Shown here piece by piece: positions 35,663-44,122 of a stretch of DNA of 56,107 nt. The translations under genes were made by a program, and so were the position numbers. The notes under the pieces were generated by a model that did not search any database, was not told where the DNA came from, and saw only the letters and a list, made by a program, of their open reading frames with translations. Position 1 is the first letter of the stretch. Every line of letters starts with the position of its first letter. The DNA comes from Streptomyces sp. GKU 895 (GTDB lineage Bacteria > Actinomycetota > Actinomycetes > Streptomycetales > Streptomycetaceae): positions 1 through 56,107 of the forward strand of contig MWJO01000048.1 of the NCBI GenBank assembly GCA_002027195.1, read 5' to 3'.

Positions 35663-36331
35663 ATGGAAACCCCGGATCTTCACGAGTCTCTGAGGTCGCT
35701 GCGGGTGTGGGACCCGCAGGTCACCACGCTGCCCGCCTTCGACCCGGCGACCGCGCCCCCGGCGCCCCTGGCCCTGTTCACCACGTGGTTCGCCGAGGCG
35801 GTGGAGGCCGGCCAGACCGAGCCGCACACCATGTCCCTCGCCACGTCGGACCCGGAGGGCCGGCCCGACGTCCGGACCGTGATGCTGCACGGCGCCGACG
35901 CGTCCGGCTGGGCCTTCGCGAGCCACTCCCACAGCCGCAAGGGCGGACACCTGGCGGCCCGGCCGTATGCCGCCCTCGGCTTCTACTGGCCGGTGCTGGG
36001 CCGGCAGGTGCGGGTGCGCGGGCCGGTGACCGCCGCGCCCTCCGCGGAGGGACAGGCCGACCTGCACGCCCGCTCGACCGGCGCGCTCGCCGCCGCGCTG
36101 ACCGGCAGACAGAGCGAAGTGCTGGGCTCGGTCGAGGAGCTGGCACGGGCGTCGGCGACGGCCTGGGAACGGGCGCAGCGCGAGCCGGACGCGCCCGTCA
36201 CCTCGTGGACGCTGTACCGGCTGGCCCCCGAGGAGGTGGAGTTCTTCCAGGGGGACGCCCGCCGACAGCACGTACGACTCCGCTACCACCGCACGGAGGA
36301 CGGCTGGGCGCGGGAGCTGCTCTGGCCCTGA
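35663..36331 (+). CDS. Pyridoxamine-5'-phosphate-oxidase-family protein
   Basis: A 222-aa split-barrel flavoprotein. Features include TMSLATSDPEGRPDVRTVML, FASHSHSRKGGHLAARPYAAL, FYWPVLGRQVRVRGPV and the C-terminal EVEFFQGDARRQHVRLRY, matching the PNPOx/PdxH fold and FMN-binding pattern. The C-terminal PdxH signature is only partly retained, so it may be a PdxH-like oxidase of another substrate. It stands alone between the divergent lipoprotein gene and a convergent GNAT gene. Confidence 0.88.
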   Translation: METPDLHESLRSLRVWDPQVTTLPAFDPATAPPAPLALFTTWFAEAVEAGQTEPHTMSLATSDPEGRPDVRTVMLHGADASGWAFASHSHSRKGGHLAARPYAALGFYWPVLGRQVRVRGPVTAAPSAEGQADLHARSTGALAAALTGRQSEVLGSVEELARASATAWERAQREPDAPVTSWTLYRLAPEEVEFFQGDARRQHVRLRYHRTEDGWARELLWP

Positions 36332-36362
36332 GGCGGTGGCTGCTGCGGGGCCGGATGCGGGG

Positions 36363-36989
36363 TCATGGGCCGTCCGGGGGCGTGGCGGCCTCGCCCGGTT
36401 CCGGGTCGGTCGACAGGCGGGCGTGCAGATGGGCGTCGCGGAAGGCGTCCAGCGCGCCCGACTCGAACATCGCGCCCCGCAGGGTGCCCTCGTAGCGGAA
36501 CCCGGATCGCTCGGCCACCCGGCAGGACGCCTCGTGGCCGAGGGCGTGGCCCAGTTCGAGGCGGTGCAGGCCGAGGTCGGTGAAGGCCCAGCGGGAGGCG
36601 AGCACGAGGGCGCGGGTGGCGACGCGGTGGCCGCGGGCCTCGGGCAGCACCCAGTAACCGACGCGGGCGACCCTCATGATCGGGTCGATCGCGTTGACGC
36701 CGATGTGCCCGAGGGTCGTACCGCTGGCCGCGTCGTCGACGCGGAAGGACGCGCTCTCGCCGTCCGCCATGCGCTCCGCCACCGCGCGCAGGGAGGCGTG
36801 GGCGCTGTCGAGGTCGGTGACCGGCACCAGTGGGGTGTTCCAGCGCCGGAACTCGGGGTCGGCGCGGGCGCGCAGCCAGGTCGCGGCGTCGGCGGCGGAG
36901 TGCGGGTCCCAGGGACTCAACCGGAGCCCGTGACCGAGCACTTCGGGAGCGGCGTGGTGGCTCGGAGTCCGTTCGCTTGTATGGGCCAT
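36363..36989 (-). CDS. GNAT-family N-acetyltransferase (RimJ/RimL type)
   Basis: About 208 aa. The GNAT core is visible: GTTLGHIGVNAIDP, ARVGYWVLPEARGHRVATRALVLASRWAF (acetyl-CoA loop RGHRVA), LHRLELGHALGHEASCRVAERSGFRYEGTLR. The frame extends to a TTG at 37001, but the ATG at 36989 (MAHTSERTP) is the more natural start; there is no clear ribosome site. It probably acetylates a protein N-terminus or small amine. It is convergent with the PNPOx-like gene. Confidence 0.88.
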   Translation of the reverse strand: MAHTSERTPSHHAAPEVLGHGLRLSPWDPHSAADAATWLRARADPEFRRWNTPLVPVTDLDSAHASLRAVAERMADGESASFRVDDAASGTTLGHIGVNAIDPIMRVARVGYWVLPEARGHRVATRALVLASRWAFTDLGLHRLELGHALGHEASCRVAERSGFRYEGTLRGAMFESGALDAFRDAHLHARLSTDPEPGEAATPPDGP

Positions 36990-37032
36990 TGGGCCATTCA
37001 ATACCGGGGGCGCCGCACCCGGGCGCCGTCGA

Positions 37033-37428
37033 TCATTGCCGGGGCCGGAACACCGGGATCCCGTCGCGGAAGCCGACCTGGAGTGCCATGCCCGCGCGCA
37101 GCGTCTCCGGCGGCGCGTCCACGACTTCCGTCATCATCCGCGGGCCCTCGGCCAGTTGGACGACCGCGGCCACGTACGGGACGCGTTCGCCGAACGGCGG
37201 CAGGTCGTTGCGGTGGACGACGGACCAGGTGTACAGCTCGGCCCGGCCGCTCGCCGGCCGCCACTGGACGTCCTCGCTCCAGCAGTGCGGGCAGAACTCC
37301 CGGGGGTAGTGGTGCGGGCGGTCACAGGCCCGGCAGTGGCGGATGAGGAGCGTGCCGGCCGCCGCCGCGTCCCAGTACGCGCGCGTGAAGTCGTCCGCCT
37401 CGGGGAGGTCGTGGCGGGCCCCGCTCAT
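37033..37428 (-). CDS. DUF35 / Zn-ribbon OB-fold protein
   Basis: 131 aa. The Zn ribbon CRACDRPHHYPREFCPHC is followed by an OB-fold (AELYTWSVVHRNDLPPFGE, PYVAAVVQLAEGPRMMTEVV). The ATG overlaps the DoxX stop (ATGA), so it is coupled to that membrane protein, an unusual pairing. It is a plausible partner of the Ltp protein at 33076, which has no adjacent DUF35 gene. Confidence 0.92.
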   Translation of the reverse strand: MSGARHDLPEADDFTRAYWDAAAAGTLLIRHCRACDRPHHYPREFCPHCWSEDVQWRPASGRAELYTWSVVHRNDLPPFGERVPYVAAVVQLAEGPRMMTEVVDAPPETLRAGMALQVGFRDGIPVFRPRQ

Positions 37429-37874
37429 CAGAACCACCCGAGCGCGTGGTCCAGCGACCACGTCTGCCAGGACATCCCGAACAGGCCGACCACCGAGATC
37501 AGCGCCATCATCGAGTTCTGCCCCTGCTCCGCCCAGTCGTGGATCATGAGCGTGAAGTAGAGGACGTTGAGCAGCAGTCCGCCGACCAGCGCGACGGGGG
37601 TCAGCAGGCCGAGGATCAGACCGAGGCCGAGTGCCAGTTCCGCGTAGGCGACGACGTACGCCATCGTCTTCGGGCGCGGCCGCACGACCACCTCGAAGCC
37701 GCTGCGGACCGGGGTCCACCGGTGCTTGGCGGCGATGTCCGCGGCCCAGGTGATCCCGCCGCCCTCGAACCACGTCTTCTTGTCCTTGTGCCGCCAGCTC
37801 TCCAGCCACCACAGCCCGAGACCTGTGCGCAGGACGGCCAGCCATTCCGCACCGGTGAGCCAGATCGTATCCAT
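37428..37874 (-). CDS. DoxX-family membrane protein
   Basis: 148 aa. The N-terminal amphipathic stretch MDTIWLTGAEWLAVLRTGLGLWWLESWRH precedes about three to four membrane helices (AYVVAYAELALGLGLILGLL, PVALVGGLLLNVLYFTLMI, MMALISVVGLFGMSWQ). The ATG at 37874 lies only 3 bp from a perfect operator and has no Shine-Dalgarno, so a leaderless transcript is likely. DoxX proteins have been linked to quinone-dependent oxidation and redox homeostasis; the role here is unknown. Confidence 0.87.
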   Translation of the reverse strand: MDTIWLTGAEWLAVLRTGLGLWWLESWRHKDKKTWFEGGGITWAADIAAKHRWTPVRSGFEVVVRPRPKTMAYVVAYAELALGLGLILGLLTPVALVGGLLLNVLYFTLMIHDWAEQGQNSMMALISVVGLFGMSWQTWSLDHALGWF

Positions 37875-37877
37875 GGG

Positions 37878-37896
37878 ATCTGACGGTACGTCAGAT
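37878..37896. promoter_or_regulatory. Regional operator before the DoxX gene
   Basis: ATCTGACG-GTA-CGTCAGAT, a perfect 8-3-8 palindrome that begins 4 bp before the DoxX ATG. Binding here would block transcription start of a leaderless mRNA. Confidence 0.78.
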
Positions 37897-38066
37897 ATCG
37901 GGCCGCCGGAAGACTCCGGTTTCCCGGGAAGCGGCCATGGGACCCCCACAACCAGGCGCCCTACGCCACGAGCCCCACCCACTCCTCCTACAGGCGTGAT
38001 CAATCCGCAACCAATTCCGGTCTTGACCGAGACCCATCAACCCGGCACGTGATTACGCTCGCGCAC

Positions 38067-39278
38067 ATGGCCGACTCCACAGCGTCCTCCACGCCCTCCG
38101 GCGCGGAGCAGAACACCGCCGCCCGCCCCGTCTACGTCATCGGCGGCGGCCCCGGCGGACTCGCCGCCGCGTACGCGCTGCGGGCCCAGGGCGTACGCGC
38201 CGTCGTCCTGGAGAAGTCCGACCGCGTCGGCGCCTCCTGGCGGCGCCACTACGACCGCCTCCACCTGCACACCACCCGCCGCCTCTCCGGCCTGCCGGGC
38301 CTGGCGATGCCGCGCAAGTTCGGTCGCTGGGTGTCCCGCGACAACGTGGTGCGCTATCTGGAGAAGTACGCCGAGTACCACGAGCTGGAGATCGTCACCG
38401 GCGTCGAGGTCTCCCGGGTCGAGCGCTCCGCCGACGGCGCCGGCTGGCTGCTGCACGCCACCGGCGGCCGCGAACTGACCGGCGCCGCGGTGGTCGTCGC
38501 CACCGGCTACAACCACACCCCGCACCTGCCCGACTGGCCCGGCCGGGACGGCTACACCGGCGATCTGGTGCACGCCTCGGAGTACCGCAACCCCGAGCCC
38601 TACGCCGGCCGTGACGTCCTCGTCGTCGGCGTCGGCAACACCGGCGCCGAGATCGCCGTCGACCTGGTGGAGGGCGGCGCCTCCCGGGTCCGGCTCTCGG
38701 TCCGCACCGCCCCGCACATCGTGCGCCGCTCGACGGCCGGGTGGGCCGCCCAGTACACCGGCGTCCTCGTAAGGCGCCTGCCGGTCCGGCTGGTGGACAA
38801 GCTCGCCGGGCCCCTGGGGAAGCTCAGCGTGCCCGACCTCTCCGCCCACGGCCTGCCCCGCCCCGACACCGGCCTCTACAGCCGCGTCAACGAGGGCTCC
38901 ATCCCGGTCCAGGACGTCGGCCTCATCGACGCCGTCAAGGCGGGCAAGGTGGAGGTCGTCGCCGCCGTCGACGGCTTCGAGGACGGCAAGGTCGCCCTCG
39001 CCGACGGCGACCGCATCGCCCCGGACGCGGTGATCGCGGCGACCGGCTACGTCCGCGCCCTGGAGGGCCTGGTCGGCCACCTAGAGGTCCTCGACGCCCG
39101 CGGCAGGCCGCTGGTGCACGGCGCCCGCACCCCGTCGAACGCCCCCGGCCTCTACTTCACCGGGTACACCAACCCGATCAGTGGCATGTTCCGCGAGCTG
39201 GCGATCGACGCCGAGAAGATCGCGAAGAGGATCGCCCGGACGGGCTCGGCGGCCCGCCTGGACGCCGTGCGCACATAG
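38067..39278 (+). CDS. Flavin-containing monooxygenase (FMO-like)
   Basis: A 403-aa NAD(P)H/FAD monooxygenase. The FAD motif GGGPGGLAAAYALRAQG is at residues about 27-45, the FMO/BVMO-like GDLVHASEYRNP near 170, the NADPH motif GVGNTGAE near 190, and the ATGY segments near 150 and 325. Start at ATG 38067 (MADSTASS); a further frame extends to 38049. Typical reactions are N-, S- or Baeyer-Villiger oxidation. It is preceded by 190 bp that also contain the DoxX operator but is some 170 bp from it, so control by that operator is uncertain. Confidence 0.9.
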   Translation: MADSTASSTPSGAEQNTAARPVYVIGGGPGGLAAAYALRAQGVRAVVLEKSDRVGASWRRHYDRLHLHTTRRLSGLPGLAMPRKFGRWVSRDNVVRYLEKYAEYHELEIVTGVEVSRVERSADGAGWLLHATGGRELTGAAVVVATGYNHTPHLPDWPGRDGYTGDLVHASEYRNPEPYAGRDVLVVGVGNTGAEIAVDLVEGGASRVRLSVRTAPHIVRRSTAGWAAQYTGVLVRRLPVRLVDKLAGPLGKLSVPDLSAHGLPRPDTGLYSRVNEGSIPVQDVGLIDAVKAGKVEVVAAVDGFEDGKVALADGDRIAPDAVIAATGYVRALEGLVGHLEVLDARGRPLVHGARTPSNAPGLYFTGYTNPISGMFRELAIDAEKIAKRIARTGSAARLDAVRT

Positions 39279-39400
39279 CCGCGCGCCCGTACGTAGAAGA
39301 CCTCAATCTCCTTCAGTACGACGGCTGTTGCCCATGTGTCCTAGGTGACTCACGGGTCAGCTCGGGGAGCTGTTTCGCGCCACCGCGCGGGGCCAGAATG

Positions 39401-39436
39401 CGAGCACTGCTCATCTTTCGAGCACGGCTCATCTTT
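39401..39436. repeat. 18-bp tandem direct repeat upstream of the amine oxidase gene
   Basis: Two head-to-tail copies of CGAGCACTGCTCATCTTT (second copy has G for T at base 8), each with a GAGC-N3-GCTC inverted repeat, end 36 bp before the GTG of the oxidase. It looks like a duplicated operator. Confidence 0.6.
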
Positions 39437-39472
39437 CCGGCCCCACCCCACCCCTCTCCTCGGAGGACGCAC

Positions 39473-40954
39473 GTGGCAACCGAAAGACAGCTCTCCCGCC
39501 GTTCCCTGCTCGGTGCCGCCGGCGCCGGTGCCGTCGGCCTCACCGCCTCCACCGCCGGGACGGCCGCCGCCGCGACCCGCACCGCCGACGTGTGTGTCGT
39601 CGGCGCCGGGCTCGCCGGACTCACCGCGGCCCGCGATCTGGTGGCGGCCGGCACGTCGGTGGTCGTCCTGGAAGCCCGCGACCGCGTCGGCGGCCGGGTG
39701 CTGAACCTGTCCCTGGCCAACGGCGGCTTCACCGAGGGCGGCGGCGAGTTCATCGGCCCCACCCAGGACCGCATCAAGGCCCTCGCCGACTCCCTCGGCG
39801 TCGCCACCTTCGCCACCTACAACACCGGCAAGAACCTCCTCTACAAGGACGGCAAGAAGACCCCGTACGCCACCGACGGCCTCCTCGGCTCGGTCCCGCC
39901 GATCGACGCGGCCGGCCTCGCCAACGCCGCGATCGTTCAGGCCACCCTCGACGACCTGGCCAAACAGATCCCGGTCGACGCGCCCTGGACCGCCGCCAGG
40001 GCCGACGAATGGGACCGGCAGACCTTCGAGACCTGGCTGCGCGCCAACGCCGTGATCCCCTCGGCCAAGTTCCTCTTCGACGTGGCCTGCACGTCGGTCT
40101 TCTCGGCCGAGCCCCGTGAACTCTCCTTCCTGTTCGTGCTCTTCTACATCGCCGCCGCGGGCAACGCCTCGAACCCCGGCACCCTGGAGCGCCTCACCGA
40201 GACCGCGGGCGGCGCCCAGGAACTCCGCTTCGCCGGCGGCTCCCAGCAGGTCCCGATCAAGCTCGCCGCCACGCTCGGCGACCGGGTGGTGCTGAACGCC
40301 CCGGTGCGCTCGATCACCAAGTCCGGCTCCCAGTACGTCGTGACGGCCGACGGCACCACGGTCACCGCCCGCCGGGTCGTCGTCGCCGTCCCCCCGCCGA
40401 TCGCCGCCCGCATCACCTACGACCCGGTGCTGCCCGCCGCCCGCGACCAGCTCACCCAGCGCCTGCCGATGGCCTCCGTCGGCAAGGCGATCGCGATCTA
40501 CGACACCCCCTTCTGGCGCGCCGACGGTCTCAACGGCCAGGTAGTCAGCGATTCCGGTGTGGTCAGCTCCACCTTCGACAACTCCCCGCCCGACGCCTCC
40601 TACGGCGCCCTCATGGGCTTCATCGAGGCCGACGAGGCCCGCAGGTTCGACGCGGCGAGCGAGGCCGAGGTCAGGGCAGCCGTGTTGAAGGACTACGCGA
40701 CGTACTTCGGCGAGAAAGCCGCCTCCCCTTCCGCCTTCGTCCTGCAACGCTGGAACAACGAGACCTACACCCGCGGCGGCCCGGTCTCCATCGCCGGGCC
40801 CGGCGTGCTCACCCAGTACGGTCCCGCCCTGCGCCGTCCGGTCGGCGGCATCCACTGGGCGGGGACGGAGACGTCCACGTACTGGATCGGGTACATGGAC
40901 GGAGCGGTGCGGTCGGGCGAACGGGTCGCGAAGGAGGTGCTGGCGGCGCTGTGA
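39473..40954 (+). CDS. Tat-exported flavin amine oxidase
   Basis: A 493-aa monoamine-oxidase-family FAD enzyme. The Tat signal SRRSLLGAAGAGAVGLTAS follows a GTG start with CGGAGGA five bases upstream. The FAD motif VVGAGLAGLTAARDL and EARDRVGGRV are typical; VGGIHWAGTETSTYWIGYMDGAVRSG is the C-terminal FAD-contacting signature with the substrate-site Trp/Tyr. It should deaminate a primary or secondary amine outside the membrane, producing aldehyde, ammonia and H2O2. It stands alone, with a tandem repeat in its promoter region. Confidence 0.93.
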   Translation: MATERQLSRRSLLGAAGAGAVGLTASTAGTAAAATRTADVCVVGAGLAGLTAARDLVAAGTSVVVLEARDRVGGRVLNLSLANGGFTEGGGEFIGPTQDRIKALADSLGVATFATYNTGKNLLYKDGKKTPYATDGLLGSVPPIDAAGLANAAIVQATLDDLAKQIPVDAPWTAARADEWDRQTFETWLRANAVIPSAKFLFDVACTSVFSAEPRELSFLFVLFYIAAAGNASNPGTLERLTETAGGAQELRFAGGSQQVPIKLAATLGDRVVLNAPVRSITKSGSQYVVTADGTTVTARRVVVAVPPPIAARITYDPVLPAARDQLTQRLPMASVGKAIAIYDTPFWRADGLNGQVVSDSGVVSSTFDNSPPDASYGALMGFIEADEARRFDAASEAEVRAAVLKDYATYFGEKAASPSAFVLQRWNNETYTRGGPVSIAGPGVLTQYGPALRRPVGGIHWAGTETSTYWIGYMDGAVRSGERVAKEVLAAL

Positions 40955-40991
40955 CCGGCCCGCTCCCACTTTGCTGCGTGCACGGCCATTC

Positions 40992-41031
40992 CTGACACAG
41001 CGTCAGTTCCTTTAATCTGACACTGCGTCAG
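40992..41031. promoter_or_regulatory. Paired regional operators before the CoA-ligase operon
   Basis: CTGACACAGCGTCAG (40992-41006) and CTGACACTGCGTCAG (41017-41031) have centres 25 bp apart, 33-65 bp upstream of the ATG at 41064. The left half-site is CTGACA rather than CTGACG, so these are variants of the regional operator. Confidence 0.65.
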
Positions 41032-41063
41032 TTAATCGCTGTCACACAGGAGCGGGCGGACCG

Positions 41064-43289
41064 ATGCTTGGATCAACCCACGGCACCCTCACCACCGACT
41101 CCCGCAGGGCCCGGGTCGTCGCCTGCGGCGAGCAGCCCGGGCCCGCCGTCCACGGCCGGCCCGCCGACGTCGACGACCTCGACGTCAGCGGCCGCCCGCT
41201 GTACGGCGACGTCCCCGATCTGGACCGCTTCTTCCGGCCGGAGTCCGTCGCCGTGATCGGCGCCTCGGACACCGAGGGCCGGCCCAACACCGGCGTCACC
41301 CGGCAGCTGATCGGCTGGGCCGAGCGCGTCGGGGCCCGGCTGCACCCGGTGCATCCCAGTCGTCCGTCCGTGTTCGGCATCCCCTGCGTGACGTCCGTCG
41401 CCGAGCTGCCCGAGCAGGTCGATCTCGCCGTCCTGCTGGTCGCCGATCCTCTTCCGGTGGTCGAGGAACTGGCCGAGGCCAAGGCCAAGTTCGCGGTCGT
41501 CTTCGCCTCCGGTTTCGCGGAGACCGGCGAGGAGGGCGCCGCCGCACAGGACCGGCTGGCCGCCGCCGTACGGCGGTCCGGGATGCGGCTGCTCGGACCG
41601 AACACCAACCTCAACGCCTTCGAGCGGTTCCGCGAGGACCTCGACGGGCCGGCGATCGCCCTCATCACCCAGTCCGGGCACCAGGGACGCCCCGTCTTCG
41701 CCCTCCAGGAGCTCGGCATCCGCCTCTCCCACTGGGCGCCGACCGGCAACGAGGCCGACCTGGAGACCGCCGACTTCCTCTCCTGGTTCGCCGAGCAGCC
41801 GGACGTCGGCGCCATCGCCTGTTACGTCGAGGGCCTCAAGGACGGCCGCTCCTTCCTGCTGGCCGCCGACCGGGCCGCCCGCCGCAAGGTGCCGGTGGTC
41901 GCGGTCAAGGTGGGCCGCACCGAGACCGGCGCCCGCACGGCCGCCTCCCACACCGGCAAACTGACCGGCGCGGACGCGGTGGTGGACGCGGCGATGCGGC
42001 AGTACGGAGTGATCCGCGTCGACGGCCTCGACGAACTCCAGGACACCGCCGCCCTGTTGGCCCGCGCCCGCCCGCCGCGCGCCGACGGGGTCGTCGTCTA
42101 CTCGATCTCGGGCGGCACCGGCGCCCACTTCGCCGACCTGGCGACGGAGGCGGGACTGCGACTGCCGACGCTCTCCGACACCAAGCAGGCCGAACTGCAC
42201 CAGTGGATACCGGAGTACCTGAGCGTCGCCAACCCGGTCGACAACGGCGGGCATCCGGTCGGCGACTGGCGCGGCCGGAAGATCATCGACGCGATCCTCG
42301 ACGACCCGTCGGTCGGGGTGCTGATCTGCCCGGTCACGGGCCCCTTCCCGCCGCTCAGCGACCGGCTGGTCCAGGACCTGGTGGAGGCGGCCGAGGAGAC
42401 GGACAAGCTGGTCTGCGTGGTGTGGGGCTCACCGGTCGGCACCGAACCGGCGTACCGCGAGGTCCTGTTGGGCTCCTCCCGGGTGGCCACCTTCCGCACG
42501 GTCGGCAACTGCATCACCGCCGTCCGCGCCTACCTCGACCACCACCGCTTCACGGCGAGCTACCGCTCCCCCCTGGACGAGGCCCCGCGCACCACGTCCC
42601 CCTCCTTCCGCAAGGCGCAGGCCCTGATGCGCCCGGGTCAGCAGCTGAGCGAGCACGCGGCGAAGCAGCTGCTGCGGGCGTACGGCATCCGCGTGCCGCG
42701 CGAGCAGCTGGTGACCAGCGCGGCGGCGGCCGTGCGCGCGGCGGGGCTGGTGGGCTACCCGGTGGTGATGAAGGCCTCCGGCGCGCAGATCGCCCACAAG
42801 ACCGAGCTGGGCCTGGTGAAGATCGGGCTCACCTCCGCGAGCCAGGTCCGCGACGCCTACCGGGAGCTGACCGACATCGCCCGCTACGAGGGCGTCTCCC
42901 TGGACGGGGTGCTGGTCTGCCAGATGGTCGAGCGGGGCGTCGAGATGGTCGTCGGTGTCACCCACGACGACCTCTTCGGGCCGACGGTGACGGCCGGGCT
43001 GGGCGGTGTGCTGGTGGAGGTCCTGCACGACGTGGCCGTACGCGTGCCGCCGTTCACCGAGGAGCAGGCCCGGGACATGCTGGGCGACCTGCGCGGGCGG
43101 CCCCTGCTGGACGGGGTGCGGGGGCGGCCGCCGGCCGATGTCGACGCGCTCGTCGAGGTCGTCCTGCGGGTGCAGCGCATGGCCCTGGAACTCGGGGACG
43201 AACTGGCCGAGCTGGACATCAACCCGCTGATGGTCCTGGAGCGGGGGCAGGGTGCGGTGGCGCTGGACGCGCTGGTGGTGTGCCGGTGA
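41064..43289 (+). CDS. Acyl-CoA synthetase, NDP-forming (acetate-CoA ligase family)
   Basis: 741 aa combining the alpha and beta parts of an ADP-forming acyl-CoA synthetase. Residues about 55-140 form the CoA-binding domain (FFRPESVAVIGASDTEGRP), about 185-500 the two succinyl-CoA-ligase-like domains (ITQSGHQGRPVFA, VAVKVGRTETGARTAASHTGKLTG with the phospho-His candidate), and about 530-741 an ATP-grasp domain (VVMKASGAQIAHKTELGLV, ELDINPLMVL). It activates a carboxylic acid with ATP. It is under paired operators and coupled to an enoyl-CoA hydratase whose start overlaps this stop. Confidence 0.92.
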   Translation: MLGSTHGTLTTDSRRARVVACGEQPGPAVHGRPADVDDLDVSGRPLYGDVPDLDRFFRPESVAVIGASDTEGRPNTGVTRQLIGWAERVGARLHPVHPSRPSVFGIPCVTSVAELPEQVDLAVLLVADPLPVVEELAEAKAKFAVVFASGFAETGEEGAAAQDRLAAAVRRSGMRLLGPNTNLNAFERFREDLDGPAIALITQSGHQGRPVFALQELGIRLSHWAPTGNEADLETADFLSWFAEQPDVGAIACYVEGLKDGRSFLLAADRAARRKVPVVAVKVGRTETGARTAASHTGKLTGADAVVDAAMRQYGVIRVDGLDELQDTAALLARARPPRADGVVVYSISGGTGAHFADLATEAGLRLPTLSDTKQAELHQWIPEYLSVANPVDNGGHPVGDWRGRKIIDAILDDPSVGVLICPVTGPFPPLSDRLVQDLVEAAEETDKLVCVVWGSPVGTEPAYREVLLGSSRVATFRTVGNCITAVRAYLDHHRFTASYRSPLDEAPRTTSPSFRKAQALMRPGQQLSEHAAKQLLRAYGIRVPREQLVTSAAAAVRAAGLVGYPVVMKASGAQIAHKTELGLVKIGLTSASQVRDAYRELTDIARYEGVSLDGVLVCQMVERGVEMVVGVTHDDLFGPTVTAGLGGVLVEVLHDVAVRVPPFTEEQARDMLGDLRGRPLLDGVRGRPPADVDALVEVVLRVQRMALELGDELAELDINPLMVLERGQGAVALDALVVCR

Positions 43290-43352
43290 GCGCCGAGGTG
43301 CTGCACACCGGCGCTGGTGGTGTGCCGATGAGCACCGATGTGCTGCACACCG
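43269..43352. repeat. 42-bp tandem duplication at a gene junction
   Basis: Units 43269-43310 and 43311-43352 differ at only three positions. They contain the CoA-synthetase stop with an overlapping GTG, and the later ATG of the hydratase, so the translation-start region has been copied. Confidence 0.85.
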
Positions 43353-44116
43353 TGACGGACCAGGTCGCGTCGATCACCCTCAACCGGCCCGAGGCCCTCA
43401 ACGCCCTCACTCCCGAGGGGCGGGACCTGCTGATCCGGCTGCTGGCGGACGCCTCGGCCGATCCCGGGGTGCGGGCCGTGGTCATCAGCGGGACCGGACG
43501 CGGCTTCTGCGCGGGCGCGGATCTGCGGGGCGGGGCGGGGTCCGGTGAGCGCGTCGCCGGGGACGTGGCGCGCATCCTCCGGCTGGGCGCCCAGCGCCTG
43601 ATCGCCGCGGTCCTCGACTGCGAGAAGCCGGTGATCGCCGCCGTCAACGGCACCGCGGCCGGCCTCGGCGCGCATCTCGCGCTCGCCTGCGACCTCGTAC
43701 TGGCCGCGGAATCGGCCAGGTTCATCGAGGTGTTCGTACGCCGCGGACTCGTCCCCGACGGCGGCGGCGCGTATCTCCTCCCCCGCCTGGTCGGCCCGCA
43801 GCGCGCGAAGGAGCTGATGTTCTTCGGCGACGCGCTCACCGCCGCCGACGCCGAACGCCTGGGTCTGGTCAACCGGGTCGTCCCGGAGGGCGAGTTGACG
43901 AAGACCGCCGCGGAGTGGGCGGTCCGTCTCGCCACCGGCCCGACGCGCGCCCTCGCCCTCACCAAGCAGCTCGTCAACGCCTCCCTCGACACCGACCGCG
44001 CCACCGCGTTCGCCGCGGAGGCCGCCGCACAGGAGATCAACATGACGACGGCGGACGCGCGGGAGGGGGTGGCGAGCTTCGTGGAGCGGCGCGGCGCCGA
44101 GTTCAAGGGGCGCTGA
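43286..44116 (+). CDS. Enoyl-CoA hydratase/isomerase
   Basis: A crotonase of 262 aa from the ATG at 43328, or 276 aa from the GTG at 43286 that overlaps the upstream stop. Motifs: ITLNRPEALNALTPEG, the oxyanion segments GTGRGFCAGADLRG and VNGTAAGLGAHLALACD, and GLVPDGGGAYLLPRLVGPQRAKELMFFG. The 42-bp duplication makes both starts possible: the GTG version would add a repeated VSAEVLHTGAGGVP leader. It is similar in arrangement to PaaG/EchA-type hydratases. Convergent with a membrane-protein gene, 6 bp apart. Confidence 0.9.
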   Translation: MSAEVLHTGAGGVPMSTDVLHTVTDQVASITLNRPEALNALTPEGRDLLIRLLADASADPGVRAVVISGTGRGFCAGADLRGGAGSGERVAGDVARILRLGAQRLIAAVLDCEKPVIAAVNGTAAGLGAHLALACDLVLAAESARFIEVFVRRGLVPDGGGAYLLPRLVGPQRAKELMFFGDALTAADAERLGLVNRVVPEGELTKTAAEWAVRLATGPTRALALTKQLVNASLDTDRATAFAAEAAAQEINMTTADAREGVASFVERRGAEFKGR

Positions 44117-44122
44117 CCGCCG

